From: Prevotella sp.
GTDB taxonomy: Bacteria > Bacteroidota > Bacteroidia > Bacteroidales > Bacteroidaceae
NCBI GenBank assembly: GCA_017470055.1
Contig: JAFUFD010000047.1
Coordinates: forward strand, 1 to 45,288
DNA: 45,288 nt
Direction: 5' to 3'
The stretch's first letter is position 1. The number at the start of each line of letters is the position of its first letter. This document shows, one piece after another, positions 15,239 through 23,191 of the stretch. The notes under the pieces were generated by a model, which saw nothing but the letters and a program-made list of their open reading frames with translations, ran no database searches and was not told where the DNA came from. Made by a program: the position numbers and the translations under genes.

Positions 15239-15790
15239 ATGGGAATCAAACGATTTACTTTGCTGGCACTCTTGTTGATTGTCATAGGAACGATAGTCAT
15301 TTTGTGGGAAGAGAAGGAGGAGTTACCCACCTTCCCAGAGAAGTTAGAAGAGGCGATGAGGTATGGGCGCATGAAGACCTATCACCAACCTTATTATGAC
15401 TATGAGGTGAGATATCCCGCATTCTTTGAGCAGGTGCCAGACTCCCTGATTGACGGAGAAGGTACCTGTTTGTTCCGTTGTGGAAATGTAGAGTTGTCGG
15501 CACAGGTCATTCCTAATAGCGACAGCCTCAGTGTTCAAAACGGAATGCAATACTTCGCTACTCTCCATCATGCAGAACAGCAACAATCAGACAGCCAATC
15601 CTTCATTCTGTCTGGGCAACTATATATGAATGACAGCCCCATTCCTAACTATCGTTTCTATGCCAAGTATGTTTGCCATCGCAAATTCTGGTTCGTACAG
15701 ACACTCACCTATCCCGACAATTGTGCCAAAGCCGTAGAACGCCTTGTCCAACAAATCAACAACTGGGCAGTGTGGGAAAACCCTATATAA
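15239..15790 (+). CDS. Single-pass envelope protein of unknown function
   Basis: A protein of 183 residues with one N-terminal membrane segment (FTLLALLLIVIGTIVILW, about 6-23). A soluble, presumably periplasmic domain follows, with alternating hydrophobic strands (YDYEVRYPAFFEQVPD, CLFRCGNVELSAQVIP, IPNYRFYAKYVCHRKFWFVQTLTYPDN). This resembles the small lipoprotein-like folds that bind or sense surface material, but no family is recognised. Its promoter carries one of the paired PhoB-like boxes. The last codons lie within a 46-bp sequence repeated at 18633. The regulator at 15863 follows in the same direction with its own -7 box. Confidence 0.7.
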   Translation: MGIKRFTLLALLLIVIGTIVILWEEKEELPTFPEKLEEAMRYGRMKTYHQPYYDYEVRYPAFFEQVPDSLIDGEGTCLFRCGNVELSAQVIPNSDSLSVQNGMQYFATLHHAEQQQSDSQSFILSGQLYMNDSPIPNYRFYAKYVCHRKFWFVQTLTYPDNCAKAVERLVQQINNWAVWENPI

Positions 15791-15813
15791 AGTTAAATCG
15801 TGCAAACAGATGA
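15768..15813. repeat. 46-bp direct repeat, copy 1
   Basis: It begins CAGTGTGGGAAAA and ends TCGTGCAAACAGATGA, and matches 43 of 46 bases at 18633-18678. This copy covers the last codons of the gene at 15239 and ends 21 nt before the -7 box of the regulator at 15863. It may be an operator shared by two promoters or the footprint of a duplication. Confidence 0.75.
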
Positions 15814-15834
15814 ATTTGTTAGAAACAAAAATAC

Positions 15835-15842
15835 TACTTTTG
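15835..15842 (+). promoter_or_regulatory. -7 box (TACTTTTG) of the membrane-anchored regulator
   Basis: TACTTTTG lies 20 nt before the ATG at 15863. It places the true start downstream of an in-frame GTG at 15800. Confidence 0.55.
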
Positions 15843-15862
15843 TCCTATCAAATGAAACGAAT

Positions 15863-16534
15863 ATGAAACACCATTATGTCATTGTGCTTTTTGCACTCAT
15901 CGTAACTTCCAGTATGGTTAGTTTTACAAGTTATAGGGCAACGGAACACGAAGTGAACGAGGACATGAGCCAGGCACTTGCCTTGGCACTGGAGGAACAG
16001 CAGTCGGATGTCATTAACGCTGATACGATACAAGTGTTCAACAGGAACCTTCGGATGGAGGCGTTAAGAGGAAAGGCAATGCTTGCGGTAGACACCCGAC
16101 AGGGCTTCCGCCCTCGTCCCCAATGCTCTATTGCCACTATCCTCGCTTTGTCTGATCAGCGTCCTGCCATGGTCTTGTGGATGATAACCATGCTGTGGGG
16201 TACGTTCTGGCTATGGCAGCAAAGAAAGCATTTGCCCTTGGATTGTGGCTATGGCGGATTAATGTATGCTGAAAACGACAGGCGTTTCTATGATGCGCAA
16301 GGCGAGCAAGTGAAATTGACTCCGATGCAACTGCAACTAATGGAGATGTTCTGGCAATCTCCCTCGCATCTTCTGACAAAAGCAGAGATATGTAACACCT
16401 TGTGGCCTAAGAAAGATGACGCCAACGAGACGCTCTATACCCTTATCCGCAGACTGAAGCCCGTCATAGAGCAACATTCCAACCTCAAGATAGAATCCGA
16501 CCGTGGTCGTGCCTATGGACTGAAAGTCAATTGA
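15863..16534 (+). CDS. Membrane-anchored winged-helix transcriptional regulator
   Basis: About 223 residues from the ATG at 15863. Residues 5-22 are a membrane segment, about 25-98 are a periplasmic region, about 101-118 are a second membrane segment (PAMVLWMITMLWGTFWLW), and 130-223 are an OmpR/PhoB-type winged helix (VKLTPMQLQLMEMFW, the SHLLTKAEICNTLW helix, NETLYTLIRRLKPVIE recognition helix, GRAYGLKVN wing). The domain order is opposite to ToxR, which has its winged helix first, but the logic is the same: a membrane-bound one-component regulator with its DNA-binding domain in the cytoplasm. It converges with the TPR/HTH regulator gene across 12 bp. It is a possible binder of the direct-repeat operators between 14.1 and 18.6 kb. 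Confidence 0.85.
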   Translation: MKHHYVIVLFALIVTSSMVSFTSYRATEHEVNEDMSQALALALEEQQSDVINADTIQVFNRNLRMEALRGKAMLAVDTRQGFRPRPQCSIATILALSDQRPAMVLWMITMLWGTFWLWQQRKHLPLDCGYGGLMYAENDRRFYDAQGEQVKLTPMQLQLMEMFWQSPSHLLTKAEICNTLWPKKDDANETLYTLIRRLKPVIEQHSNLKIESDRGRAYGLKVN

Positions 16535-16546
16535 TTATCTATGAAT

Positions 16547-18067
16547 CTACATTCCCCGCAAACGAGCGTCAAAATCTCGGGCTCCGCCTTTCTCACCAAA
16601 GATTTTTAATAGTAAGGCGGTACGCATATTGGTGACTCGCTGAGGCGAGATAGCCGTCAATATCGCAATCTCGCTGGGCGTGAAGCGAAGTCGTATCAGC
16701 AGACAGATATTGGTCTCTAAAGGGGAGAGTAAGGCTGCCCCGTTCAATCGAGCAAGGAATGTTGGTGATTGTTGCTGGACCAAGGTATGCAATTCCTGCC
16801 AGTCTCCATCTGAGGCCTCTTTGCCTTTTGCCGCCATGTGGTGCAAATGATTGACAGCATCTGCAGATAGCAGATGCTCTGCGATCTGCCACGTCAGGTA
16901 TTTCTGGTTAAGCGCATCGATATGGGTATGCAGCCGGTTAATGCGACGGCGATAATACCATATGCCTATCAGAATGGCAAGTAATAAGATGCTGATACAG
17001 GAAAGCAGGAGAATGGTGACACGATACTGGTGCCGCTCCTTCTGTTGCTGGTCAATCTGTGTCTGAAAGGCGATGATGTCAGCAGCAGGACTCTCCACAT
17101 AGGCATGCTGATAATACTGGTTTAAGCGTTTCGAGAGGTCGGCGACTCGCTCATAGAAACCTTCTTGCTGATAATAGTTTATGAGTTGCTCATAGCAATG
17201 AATGCGGATGGCGGGGTTGTGGGAATGCAGCAACTCATACCATAGGTCGTGTGCTTGTCTGATGTTCCCCTCATCTGACGCTATGTCAGCAAGCAACATC
17301 GTTCCCTTGTCGAGTTGGGCATATTGACGAGAAGCAGTTATCAACTGTTTTGCCTCTTGCCACTTGCCTTGGTGCCTCATCATACTTGCCTCGTTGACCA
17401 TGGAGGTCGCACGGACAATATTCCATGTCTGGCTCCTCAACGATTTCGATGCCTCGACATAGTATTGCATACTGTCTATCTGCTCGTTCTTATCGAAAGT
17501 CGTAGCGAGATTATTCAACATTTGCACCTGCCAATTAACATCACCCACCTCCGTTGCTACTCTCAAGGCTTGATGGTAACAGCGGAGCGTCTGACGGCTG
17601 TCAGCGGCATTATCGTTGATATCCCCCAAGACAGCGTAGAGCGTATAGCACAGCCCGGCATCATCAAGGTCGCACACCATCTTCTCCACCTCCTTGACAA
17701 GACTCAGTCCCTCAATATAATGCCCTCTGGAATATAATTCCATTCCATGATGCAGCATGGCACGTGCCTGATGACGCTGATCGCCTTGCGTCTTGAAAAA
17801 GTCGATGCTCTGCTCTATATTTGTCTCACCAGTCAAAGGGACACCTACCCCATGCAGTGCCTCTGCTGTTACCAATTGGAAGAGCGCTTTTTGCAAAGTG
17901 TCATTAATGGCCTTGCATCTCGTCAGAGAGTCCAGCATCAGAAGGGCACGGTCAGGGTTATGGTCGGCTTCATATTCCACCTCACTGAGCACCCCATAGG
18001 CAGGCTGCCTCTGGGAACAGCCTGCCATCAAGAGAGTAATCAATAATATAAATAATGAGTTTCTCAT
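16547..18067 (-). CDS. TPR lipoprotein with TM and C-terminal helix-turn-helix
   Basis: This 506-residue protein carries a lipobox, LLMAGC with Cys17, at the N-terminus. Residues about 35-320 form helical TPR-like repeats (for example ARAMLHHGMELYSRGHYIEG and LRCYHQALRVATEVGDVNWQ). A membrane segment at about 349-372 is followed by a charged coiled stretch. The C-terminus (about 447-506: SPLETNICLLIRLRFTPSEIAILTAISPQRVTNMRTAL) is a LuxR-like helix-turn-helix. It therefore appears to be a trans-membrane one-component regulator with a periplasmic TPR sensor, a type common in Bacteroidales. A cleaved lipobox plus an internal membrane span would anchor it twice; the N-terminal segment may instead be an uncleaved anchor. 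It overlaps the TonB-C gene by an ATGA, so they form one operon. Confidence 0.8.
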   Translation of the reverse strand: MRNSLFILLITLLMAGCSQRQPAYGVLSEVEYEADHNPDRALLMLDSLTRCKAINDTLQKALFQLVTAEALHGVGVPLTGETNIEQSIDFFKTQGDQRHQARAMLHHGMELYSRGHYIEGLSLVKEVEKMVCDLDDAGLCYTLYAVLGDINDNAADSRQTLRCYHQALRVATEVGDVNWQVQMLNNLATTFDKNEQIDSMQYYVEASKSLRSQTWNIVRATSMVNEASMMRHQGKWQEAKQLITASRQYAQLDKGTMLLADIASDEGNIRQAHDLWYELLHSHNPAIRIHCYEQLINYYQQEGFYERVADLSKRLNQYYQHAYVESPAADIIAFQTQIDQQQKERHQYRVTILLLSCISILLLAILIGIWYYRRRINRLHTHIDALNQKYLTWQIAEHLLSADAVNHLHHMAAKGKEASDGDWQELHTLVQQQSPTFLARLNGAALLSPLETNICLLIRLRFTPSEIAILTAISPQRVTNMRTALLLKIFGEKGGARDFDARLRGM

Positions 18068-18495
18068 TGCTTCTTTTTGTCTGATGGAATGGCAAAACGG
18101 AAAGGAATAGTGAACTTCACCCGTACTGTTTTTCCTTTCTCCTTACCAGGAGTCCATTTGGGCAGTGCTTTCACTATACGGATAGCCTCTGCATCAAGAG
18201 AGGGCCATGCGCCTTTAGCCACCTCTATATCATTGACACTGCCATCTTTCTCCACAACGAAATTCACAATCACAAGTCCCTCCTTCTGCTGTTTTTCAGC
18301 GTCCTCCGGATACTTCATGGTGTTCCCAATAAACTTCATGAGTTCACCCATTCCTCCTGGGTACTCTGGCATTTGCTCCACCACATCATATACTTTCTCT
18401 TTTGTACTTGACTCATTCGACACGACGGTCTTCTGTGCCTGTACTGCCAATGTCAGACCTGCTGACATTAGTGCTAATAAAAACATTCTTTTCAT
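18064..18495 (-). CDS. TonB C-terminal domain periplasmic protein
   Basis: About 143-144 residues with a signal peptide (MFLLALMSAGLTLAVQAQ). A TonB_C domain follows (MPEYPGGMGELMKFIGNTMKYPEDAEKQQKEGLVIVNFVVEKDGSVNDIEVAKG and ALPKWTPGKEKGKTVRVKFTIPFRF). It lacks the membrane anchor and proline-rich spacer of a true energy transducer, so it is a secreted TonB-C protein, probably part of the signalling unit. The start at 18495 or 18498 is chosen because the TACTTTTG box at 18553 lies inside the longer open frame. It is the first gene of the operon with the TPR/HTH regulator. Confidence 0.82.
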   Translation of the reverse strand: MKRMFLLALMSAGLTLAVQAQKTVVSNESSTKEKVYDVVEQMPEYPGGMGELMKFIGNTMKYPEDAEKQQKEGLVIVNFVVEKDGSVNDIEVAKGAWPSLDAEAIRIVKALPKWTPGKEKGKTVRVKFTIPFRFAIPSDKKKQ

Positions 18496-18552
18496 CATTC
18501 TTTCTTGTTTTTTGAGTAAATAATTTAATTGACTATTAGTGTTCGAACGCTG

Positions 18553-18560
18553 CAAAAGTA
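18553..18560 (-). promoter_or_regulatory. -7 box (TACTTTTG) of the TonB-C/TPR operon
   Basis: The reverse strand reads TACTTTTGCAGCG, similar to the sigma-operon promoter at 14146 (TACTTTTGCAGC). Confidence 0.6.
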
Positions 18561-18590
18561 GTTCTTTTCCTCAAACCATGCAAGAAAATC

Positions 18591-18606
18591 ATTACATGAG
18601 ATTACA
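18591..18606 (-). promoter_or_regulatory. Direct-repeat operator-like site before the TonB-C operon
   Basis: In the leftward direction TGTAAT-CTCA-TGTAAT, two 6-bp copies with a 10-bp period, end 30 nt upstream of the -7 box. Layout and half-site (TGTAA) resemble the boxes at 14186, 15067 and 15164. Confidence 0.4.
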
Positions 18607-18632
18607 CCATCGGTCTTTTTTTATTTTTAAGA

Positions 18633-18678
18633 CAGTGTGGGAAAAGGCTATATAAAGTTAAATCGTGCAAACAAATGA
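18633..18678. repeat. 46-bp direct repeat, copy 2
   Basis: It matches 43 of 46 bases of 15768-15813, in the same orientation, and ends 22 nt before the -7 box at 18701. It contains CTATATAAAGTTAAATCGTG, which is unchanged between the copies. Confidence 0.75.
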
Positions 18679-18700
18679 GTGTCGTATCAAGTAAAAACTA

Positions 18701-18708
18701 TAACTTTG
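18701..18708 (+). promoter_or_regulatory. -7 box (TAACTTTG) of the methyltransferase gene
   Basis: TATAACTTTGTAC lies 30 nt before the ATG at 18739. Confidence 0.55.
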
Positions 18709-18738
18709 TACATGTAGATAACCTATCTCTTGTAGAAG

Positions 18739-20013
18739 ATGTTGAATGAAGCGACGTGGGAGTATGTGAAAGCACATCGGATGGAGGATGTGCGGCGACT
18801 TGCCTTAAGTGGTTCGAAGGCAGAAGGTGTTGACATGCTCTTCGCTTTGCAACAGATTGCGGGGTGGCAGACGGCAAGGAGGAAACTGCCGTCGTGGGCT
18901 GCTGTCGATGGTATCGTCTACCCTCCTCATCTGAACATGGAACAGTGCTCCTCAGAGCAGACGGCACGGTATAAGGGAAAGGTGGTCGCTCAGAATTTCG
19001 AGATATCGAGATATCGAGATAACGATATATCGACAAGGCAATTTTCTTTTGTCGACTTGACGGGAGGCTTGGGAGTCGATTTCTCATTCATGTCACGTCC
19101 TTTTAGTAAACGCACCTATGTCGAGCGCAATCCTGAACTCTGCGAGATCGCCCGCCACAATTTTCAACTGTTGGGCTTGGAGGCGGAGGTGATCTGCGAC
19201 GATTCTGTCTCGTTTCTCGCAAAAATGCCCCATTCCAACGTGGTTTTCCTTGATCCTGCCCGCAGGGATGAGCATGGTGGTCGCACCTATGGTATCGAGG
19301 ATTGTACGCCCAATGTCCTCGAACTGTTGCCGTTGCTGAAGGAGAAAGCCGACACGATCATGCTGAAACTATCGCCCATGCTCGACTGGCGTAAGGCGGT
19401 CAGCGACTTAGGGGGTGTCTCGGAGGTGCATATCGTCAGTGCTGACAATGAGTGCAAAGAACTCCTGTTAGTCATCCGCCAGGACCTTTCCACCACTCCC
19501 CTATTGGTTTGCGTCAACGGAGATAGTAGTTTCCAGATAGTTCCCAGCATGGAAACTGATAGTTTCCGCCATGGAAACTCACAGTTTCTGCCAAGGAAAC
19601 TGACAGTTCCCGCCAAGGAAACTGATAGTTCCGCCAAGGAGACTATTCGGGAACTAACGCTTCTCGAACCGAATGCCAGTATCATGAAGGCAGGATGCTT
19701 CAAGGAAATAGCGCAGATGTACGGTATCCAGCAGTTGTCGGCAAACTCCCATCTCTTTGTCTCCGACCATGACATCGAGGACTTCCCTGGCAGGAGATTC
19801 ACGGTCGAGCGTATGACCTCGATGAACAAGCAGGAACTGAAGACCGCGATGGCTGGTATCGACAGGGCGAATGTCGCTGTCCGCAATTTCCCTCTGACGG
19901 CAGAGCAACTGCGTAAGAAACTGAAAATCAAGGACGGTGGTGGCGTGTTTATTTTCGGAACAACCCTGCAAGAAGGGGCGCATCGGTTGTTTATTTGCCG
20001 TAAAATAGGTTAA
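18739..20013 (+). CDS. THUMP-like class I SAM-dependent methyltransferase
   Basis: This protein of 424 residues has the SAM-binding strand FVDLTGGLGVDFSFM at about 104-118. The acidic YVERNPEL follows near 127, and the motif IV-like VVFLDPARRDEHGGRTYG at 168-184. The C-terminal part (TLLEPNASIMKAGCFKEIAQ and VAVRNFPLTAEQLRKKLKI) matches the THUMP-like tail of this Bacteroidetes family, whose substrate is probably RNA but is not established. The central part contains two tandem repeats. An 8-bp unit lies at 19000-19031 (residues 88-98), and a 22-bp palindromic unit at 19551-19637 (residues about 271-300). Both lie in low-homology linkers and keep the frame as read. Confidence 0.82.
   Translation: MLNEATWEYVKAHRMEDVRRLALSGSKAEGVDMLFALQQIAGWQTARRKLPSWAAVDGIVYPPHLNMEQCSSEQTARYKGKVVAQNFEISRYRDNDISTRQFSFVDLTGGLGVDFSFMSRPFSKRTYVERNPELCEIARHNFQLLGLEAEVICDDSVSFLAKMPHSNVVFLDPARRDEHGGRTYGIEDCTPNVLELLPLLKEKADTIMLKLSPMLDWRKAVSDLGGVSEVHIVSADNECKELLLVIRQDLSTTPLLVCVNGDSSFQIVPSMETDSFRHGNSQFLPRKLTVPAKETDSSAKETIRELTLLEPNASIMKAGCFKEIAQMYGIQQLSANSHLFVSDHDIEDFPGRRFTVERMTSMNKQELKTAMAGIDRANVAVRNFPLTAEQLRKKLKIKDGGGVFIFGTTLQEGAHRLFICRKIG
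19000..19031 (+). repeat. 8-bp tandem repeat inside the methyltransferase gene
   Basis: Four units: GAGATATC, GAGATATC, GAGATAAC, GATATATC. The unit length is not a multiple of three, so gain or loss of one would shift the frame early in the gene. Confidence 0.7.
19551..19637 (+). repeat. 22-bp palindromic tandem repeat inside the methyltransferase gene
   Basis: Three 22-bp units begin at 19551, 19573 and 19595, and a 21-bp unit at 19617; partial copies lie on both sides. The first unit starts GGAAACTGATAGTTTCC, a perfect 7-bp inverted repeat around GAT. The array totals 87 bp, which keeps the reading frame only because the last unit is one base short. It resembles in-gene palindromic repeats seen in this group of bacteria. 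Confidence 0.85.
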
Positions 20014-20040
20014 AACTTTGGGAATTTGTCTGAATTTCAC

Positions 20041-20048
20041 TACCTTTG
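20041..20048 (+). promoter_or_regulatory. -7 box (TACCTTTG) of the GNAT-parE-S41 operon
   Basis: TACCTTTGC lies about 28 nt before the start codons at 20070/20076. Confidence 0.55.
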
Positions 20049-20075
20049 CATGAATTATATTAATAAGGTATGATC

Positions 20076-21233
20076 ATGTCATCAGTAGAGATTCGGAAAG
20101 TCACTGATAAGAAGAGTCTGGAAGCCTTTATCCAGTTTCACTACGACTTATATCGTGACAACCCATACGATGCCCCCAACCTCCATTCAGACGAGGTGCA
20201 TACGTTGAGTAAGGACAAGAACGCAGCCTTCGAGTTTTGCGAGGCAGAGTATTTCCTTGCCTATCGTGAAGGGAAGGTAGTAGGACGTATTGCCGCTATC
20301 ATCAACCATCGTGCCAATGAGCGATGGGAGCGAAAGAGTGTGCGTTTCGGATGGATTGACTTCATCGATGACATCGAGGTGTCACGTGCCCTTTTGGAGG
20401 CCGCTGAGGCTTGGGGCAGGGAGAAGGGCATGACAGAGATTGTGGGCCCGTTAGGTTTCACTGATATGGACCCGGAGGGTATGCTCATCGAGGGCTTCGA
20501 CCAGTTGGGCACGATGGCAACCATCTATAATTACGACTATTATCCCAGGCATATCGAGCAGATAGGCGGATGGGAGAAAGACAACGACTATGTGGAGTTC
20601 AAACTCATCGTCCCTAAGGACGGCGGGATGCCCGAGAAATACAAGAAGATTGCGGAACTGGTGATGAAGCGCTATAACCTGCATCCGATGCACCCCAAGC
20701 GCAGTCAGGTGTTCGGCAAGGAGCAGTACGGACGCAAGGTTCTTGATGTCGTCAACAAGACCTTTGGCAACCTCTATGGCTACTCACAGATGACAGAGGC
20801 GCAGATTGACGAGTATCTGAAGATGTACTTCCCCATGCTTGACATGAACCTGCTCTGTCTGATAGAGGACTGGAACACGCCAAACCATGAGGTGATAGGT
20901 GTGGGTATCAGTATCTCGTCGATGACCCGTGCCTTGCAGAAGTGCAAGAACGGCAGGTTGTTCCCCTTTGGCTGGTGGCATTGTCTGAGAGCCTTGAAGT
21001 TCCACAAGGCGGAGTGTGTCGACCTGATGCTGGTGGGCATCCTGCCAGAGTATCAGCAGAAAGGAGCCAACGCCCTGTTGTTCTACGACCTCATCCCTTG
21101 GTATCAGAAATATGGTTTCAAGTGGGGTGAGACCAATGTGGAGATGGAGACCAATGAGAAAGTGCAGTCGCAGTGGCAGTATCTGGAACATCAGCAGCAC
21201 AAGCGTCGCCGTTGTTATAAGAAAAGTATATAG
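20076..21233 (+). CDS. GNAT-like acetyltransferase family protein
   Basis: About 385 residues. The ATG at 20076 is favoured over 20070 because AAGG at 20065-20068 is then well spaced. The N-terminal part ([50 protein letters not shown]) and the C-terminal acyl-CoA motif ([42 protein letters not shown]) show a tandem GNAT-like fold. This uncharacterised family is widespread in Bacteroidetes, often annotated only as N-acetyltransferase. Substrate unknown. It is separated by 8 bp from parE, so the two are probably co-transcribed. Confidence 0.75.
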   Translation: MSSVEIRKVTDKKSLEAFIQFHYDLYRDNPYDAPNLHSDEVHTLSKDKNAAFEFCEAEYFLAYREGKVVGRIAAIINHRANERWERKSVRFGWIDFIDDIEVSRALLEAAEAWGREKGMTEIVGPLGFTDMDPEGMLIEGFDQLGTMATIYNYDYYPRHIEQIGGWEKDNDYVEFKLIVPKDGGMPEKYKKIAELVMKRYNLHPMHPKRSQVFGKEQYGRKVLDVVNKTFGNLYGYSQMTEAQIDEYLKMYFPMLDMNLLCLIEDWNTPNHEVIGVGISISSMTRALQKCKNGRLFPFGWWHCLRALKFHKAECVDLMLVGILPEYQQKGANALLFYDLIPWYQKYGFKWGETNVEMETNEKVQSQWQYLEHQQHKRRRCYKKSI

Positions 21234-21241
21234 AAAGAGAT

Positions 21242-23191
21242 ATGAGCGAAGAGAAGAATATCATAGAGGAGAACAACCCTGTCGACTATGACGAGGGTAA
21301 TATACAAACCCTCACTGGACTACAGCATATCAGACTGCGCCCTGGTATGTATATCGGTCGACTGGGTGACGGCTCTTCCCCAGAGGATGGTATCTATGTG
21401 TTGTTGAAGGAAGTGTTCGACAACTCCATCGATGAGTTTAAGATGAAGGCAGGTGATCGCATCGAGGTAAATGTGGACGACAACCTGCGCATCTCCGTCC
21501 GTGACTATGGTCGAGGCATCCCGCAGGGCAAACTCATCGAGTCGGTCAGTATCCTGAACACCAGTGGCAAGTTCGACTCGAAGGCTTTCAAGAAGTCTAT
21601 CGGACTGAATGGCGTGGGTGTAAAGGCTGTGAATGCCCTGAGTAAGCACTTTGAGGTACATAGTTATCGTGACGGCAAGGTGCGCAAGGCGACCTTCGAA
21701 TGTGGCGAGTTAGTCAGTGATGTGACGGAGCCCACGCAGGATGAGAACGGCACCTATATCTATTTCGAGCCCGACAACACGAAGTTCGTCAATTATCAGT
21801 TCCACGATGAGATCGTGGAGAACATGCTTCGCAACTATACTTACCTGAATATCGGACTGACCATTATGTATAACGGTCGCCGCATCCTCAGTCGTCATGG
21901 ACTGGAGGACTTGCTGAAAGACCGTATGACGAATGATGCCCTTTATCCTATTGTCCATCTGCAGGGCGAGGACATCGAGATAGCCTTTACCCATGCCAAC
22001 CAATATGGCGAGGAATACTATTCCTTTGTCAACGGTCAGCACACCACACAAGGCGGAACCCATCAGAGCGCTTTCAAGGAGCATATTGCCCGCACCATCA
22101 AGGAATTCTTTGGCAAGTATGAGTATGGAGATATCCGCACGGGTATCGTAGCCGCTATCTCCATCAATGTGGAGGAGCCTATCTTTGAGAGTCAGACGAA
22201 GATCAAGTTAGGCTCTACGACGATGTCGCCAGACGGAGTGAGCATCAATAAATACGTTGGTGACTTCGTCAAGAAGGAGGTAGACAACTACCTGCATATC
22301 CATAACGATGTGGTAGAGGTGTTAGAGCAGAAGATCAAGGAGTCAGAGCGGGAGCGTAAGGCAATGGCGGGTGTGACGAAACTGGCTCGTGACCGTGCCA
22401 AGAAGGCAAACCTTCACAATCGTAAGTTGCGTGACTGCCGTATCCATTTCAGTGATGCCAAGAACGAGCGCAAGGAGGAGTCGAGCATCTTCATCACAGA
22501 GGGTGACTCCGCCAGTGGAAGCATCACCAAGAGCCGTGATGTGAACACCCAGGCAGTGTTCTCATTACGTGGTAAACCCTTGAACTCCTTTGGATTGACC
22601 AAGAAGGTGGTTTATGAGAACGAGGAGTTTAATCTGTTGCAGGCAGCCCTTGATATCGAGGAGGGACTGGACACCCTCAGATATAATAAGGTGATTGTTG
22701 CCACGGATGCTGATGTCGACGGCATGCATATTCGTCTGCTGATCATCACCTTCTTCCTGCAGTTCTTCCCCGAGTTGGTGAAGAAAGGTCATGTGTATGT
22801 GCTCCAGACTCCTTTGTTCCGAGTGCGCAACCGTAGGACGAAGATCAAGAACAAGAAAGTACTTGCCGAGGCTGATGCGAAGACAGAGGGGAAGAAGGGC
22901 GACTTCATCACCCGGTATTGCTATAGTGAGGAGGAACGTCTGAAGGCAATCCAAGAGTTAGGACCCGATCCTGAGATAACCCGTTTCAAGGGTCTTGGTG
23001 AGATATCCCCAGAGGAATTCGCAGGCTTTATCGGTCCTGATATCCGCTTGGAGCAAGTGACCCTCCATAAGAATGATCAAGTGCAGAAACTTCTTGCCTA
23101 CTATATGGGAAAGAACACGATGGAGCGTCAGACTTTCATTATTGACAACCTCGTCATTGAGGAAGACCGCCCGGAAGAAGACTATGACTAA
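21242..23191 (+). CDS. parE: DNA topoisomerase IV subunit B (ParE)
   Basis: This 649-residue protein is the right length for a type IIA subunit B. Visible are the GHKL ATPase ([39 protein letters not shown]), the QTKIKLGS motif ([11 protein letters not shown]), the [14 protein letters not shown] and DADVDGMHI metal motifs, and [12 protein letters not shown] near the end. The QTKIKLGS form and the short length favour ParE over GyrB, which would be longer with an insertion. It decatenates chromosomes together with ParC, which is not in the window. It overlaps the S41 protease gene by 8 bp. Confidence 0.92.
   Translation: MSEEKNIIEENNPVDYDEGNIQTLTGLQHIRLRPGMYIGRLGDGSSPEDGIYVLLKEVFDNSIDEFKMKAGDRIEVNVDDNLRISVRDYGRGIPQGKLIESVSILNTSGKFDSKAFKKSIGLNGVGVKAVNALSKHFEVHSYRDGKVRKATFECGELVSDVTEPTQDENGTYIYFEPDNTKFVNYQFHDEIVENMLRNYTYLNIGLTIMYNGRRILSRHGLEDLLKDRMTNDALYPIVHLQGEDIEIAFTHANQYGEEYYSFVNGQHTTQGGTHQSAFKEHIARTIKEFFGKYEYGDIRTGIVAAISINVEEPIFESQTKIKLGSTTMSPDGVSINKYVGDFVKKEVDNYLHIHNDVVEVLEQKIKESERERKAMAGVTKLARDRAKKANLHNRKLRDCRIHFSDAKNERKEESSIFITEGDSASGSITKSRDVNTQAVFSLRGKPLNSFGLTKKVVYENEEFNLLQAALDIEEGLDTLRYNKVIVATDADVDGMHIRLLIITFFLQFFPELVKKGHVYVLQTPLFRVRNRRTKIKNKKVLAEADAKTEGKKGDFITRYCYSEEERLKAIQELGPDPEITRFKGLGEISPEEFAGFIGPDIRLEQVTLHKNDQVQKLLAYYMGKNTMERQTFIIDNLVIEEDRPEEDYD

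Noticed and set aside
19551-19637. Possible CRISPR array
   Set aside because: Units are contiguous with no spacers, lie inside a coding gene and no cas genes are nearby.
23073-23183. Upstream in-frame extension of the S41 protease into parE
   Set aside because: The ATG at 23184 opens directly onto a clean signal peptide; the extension would mask it.
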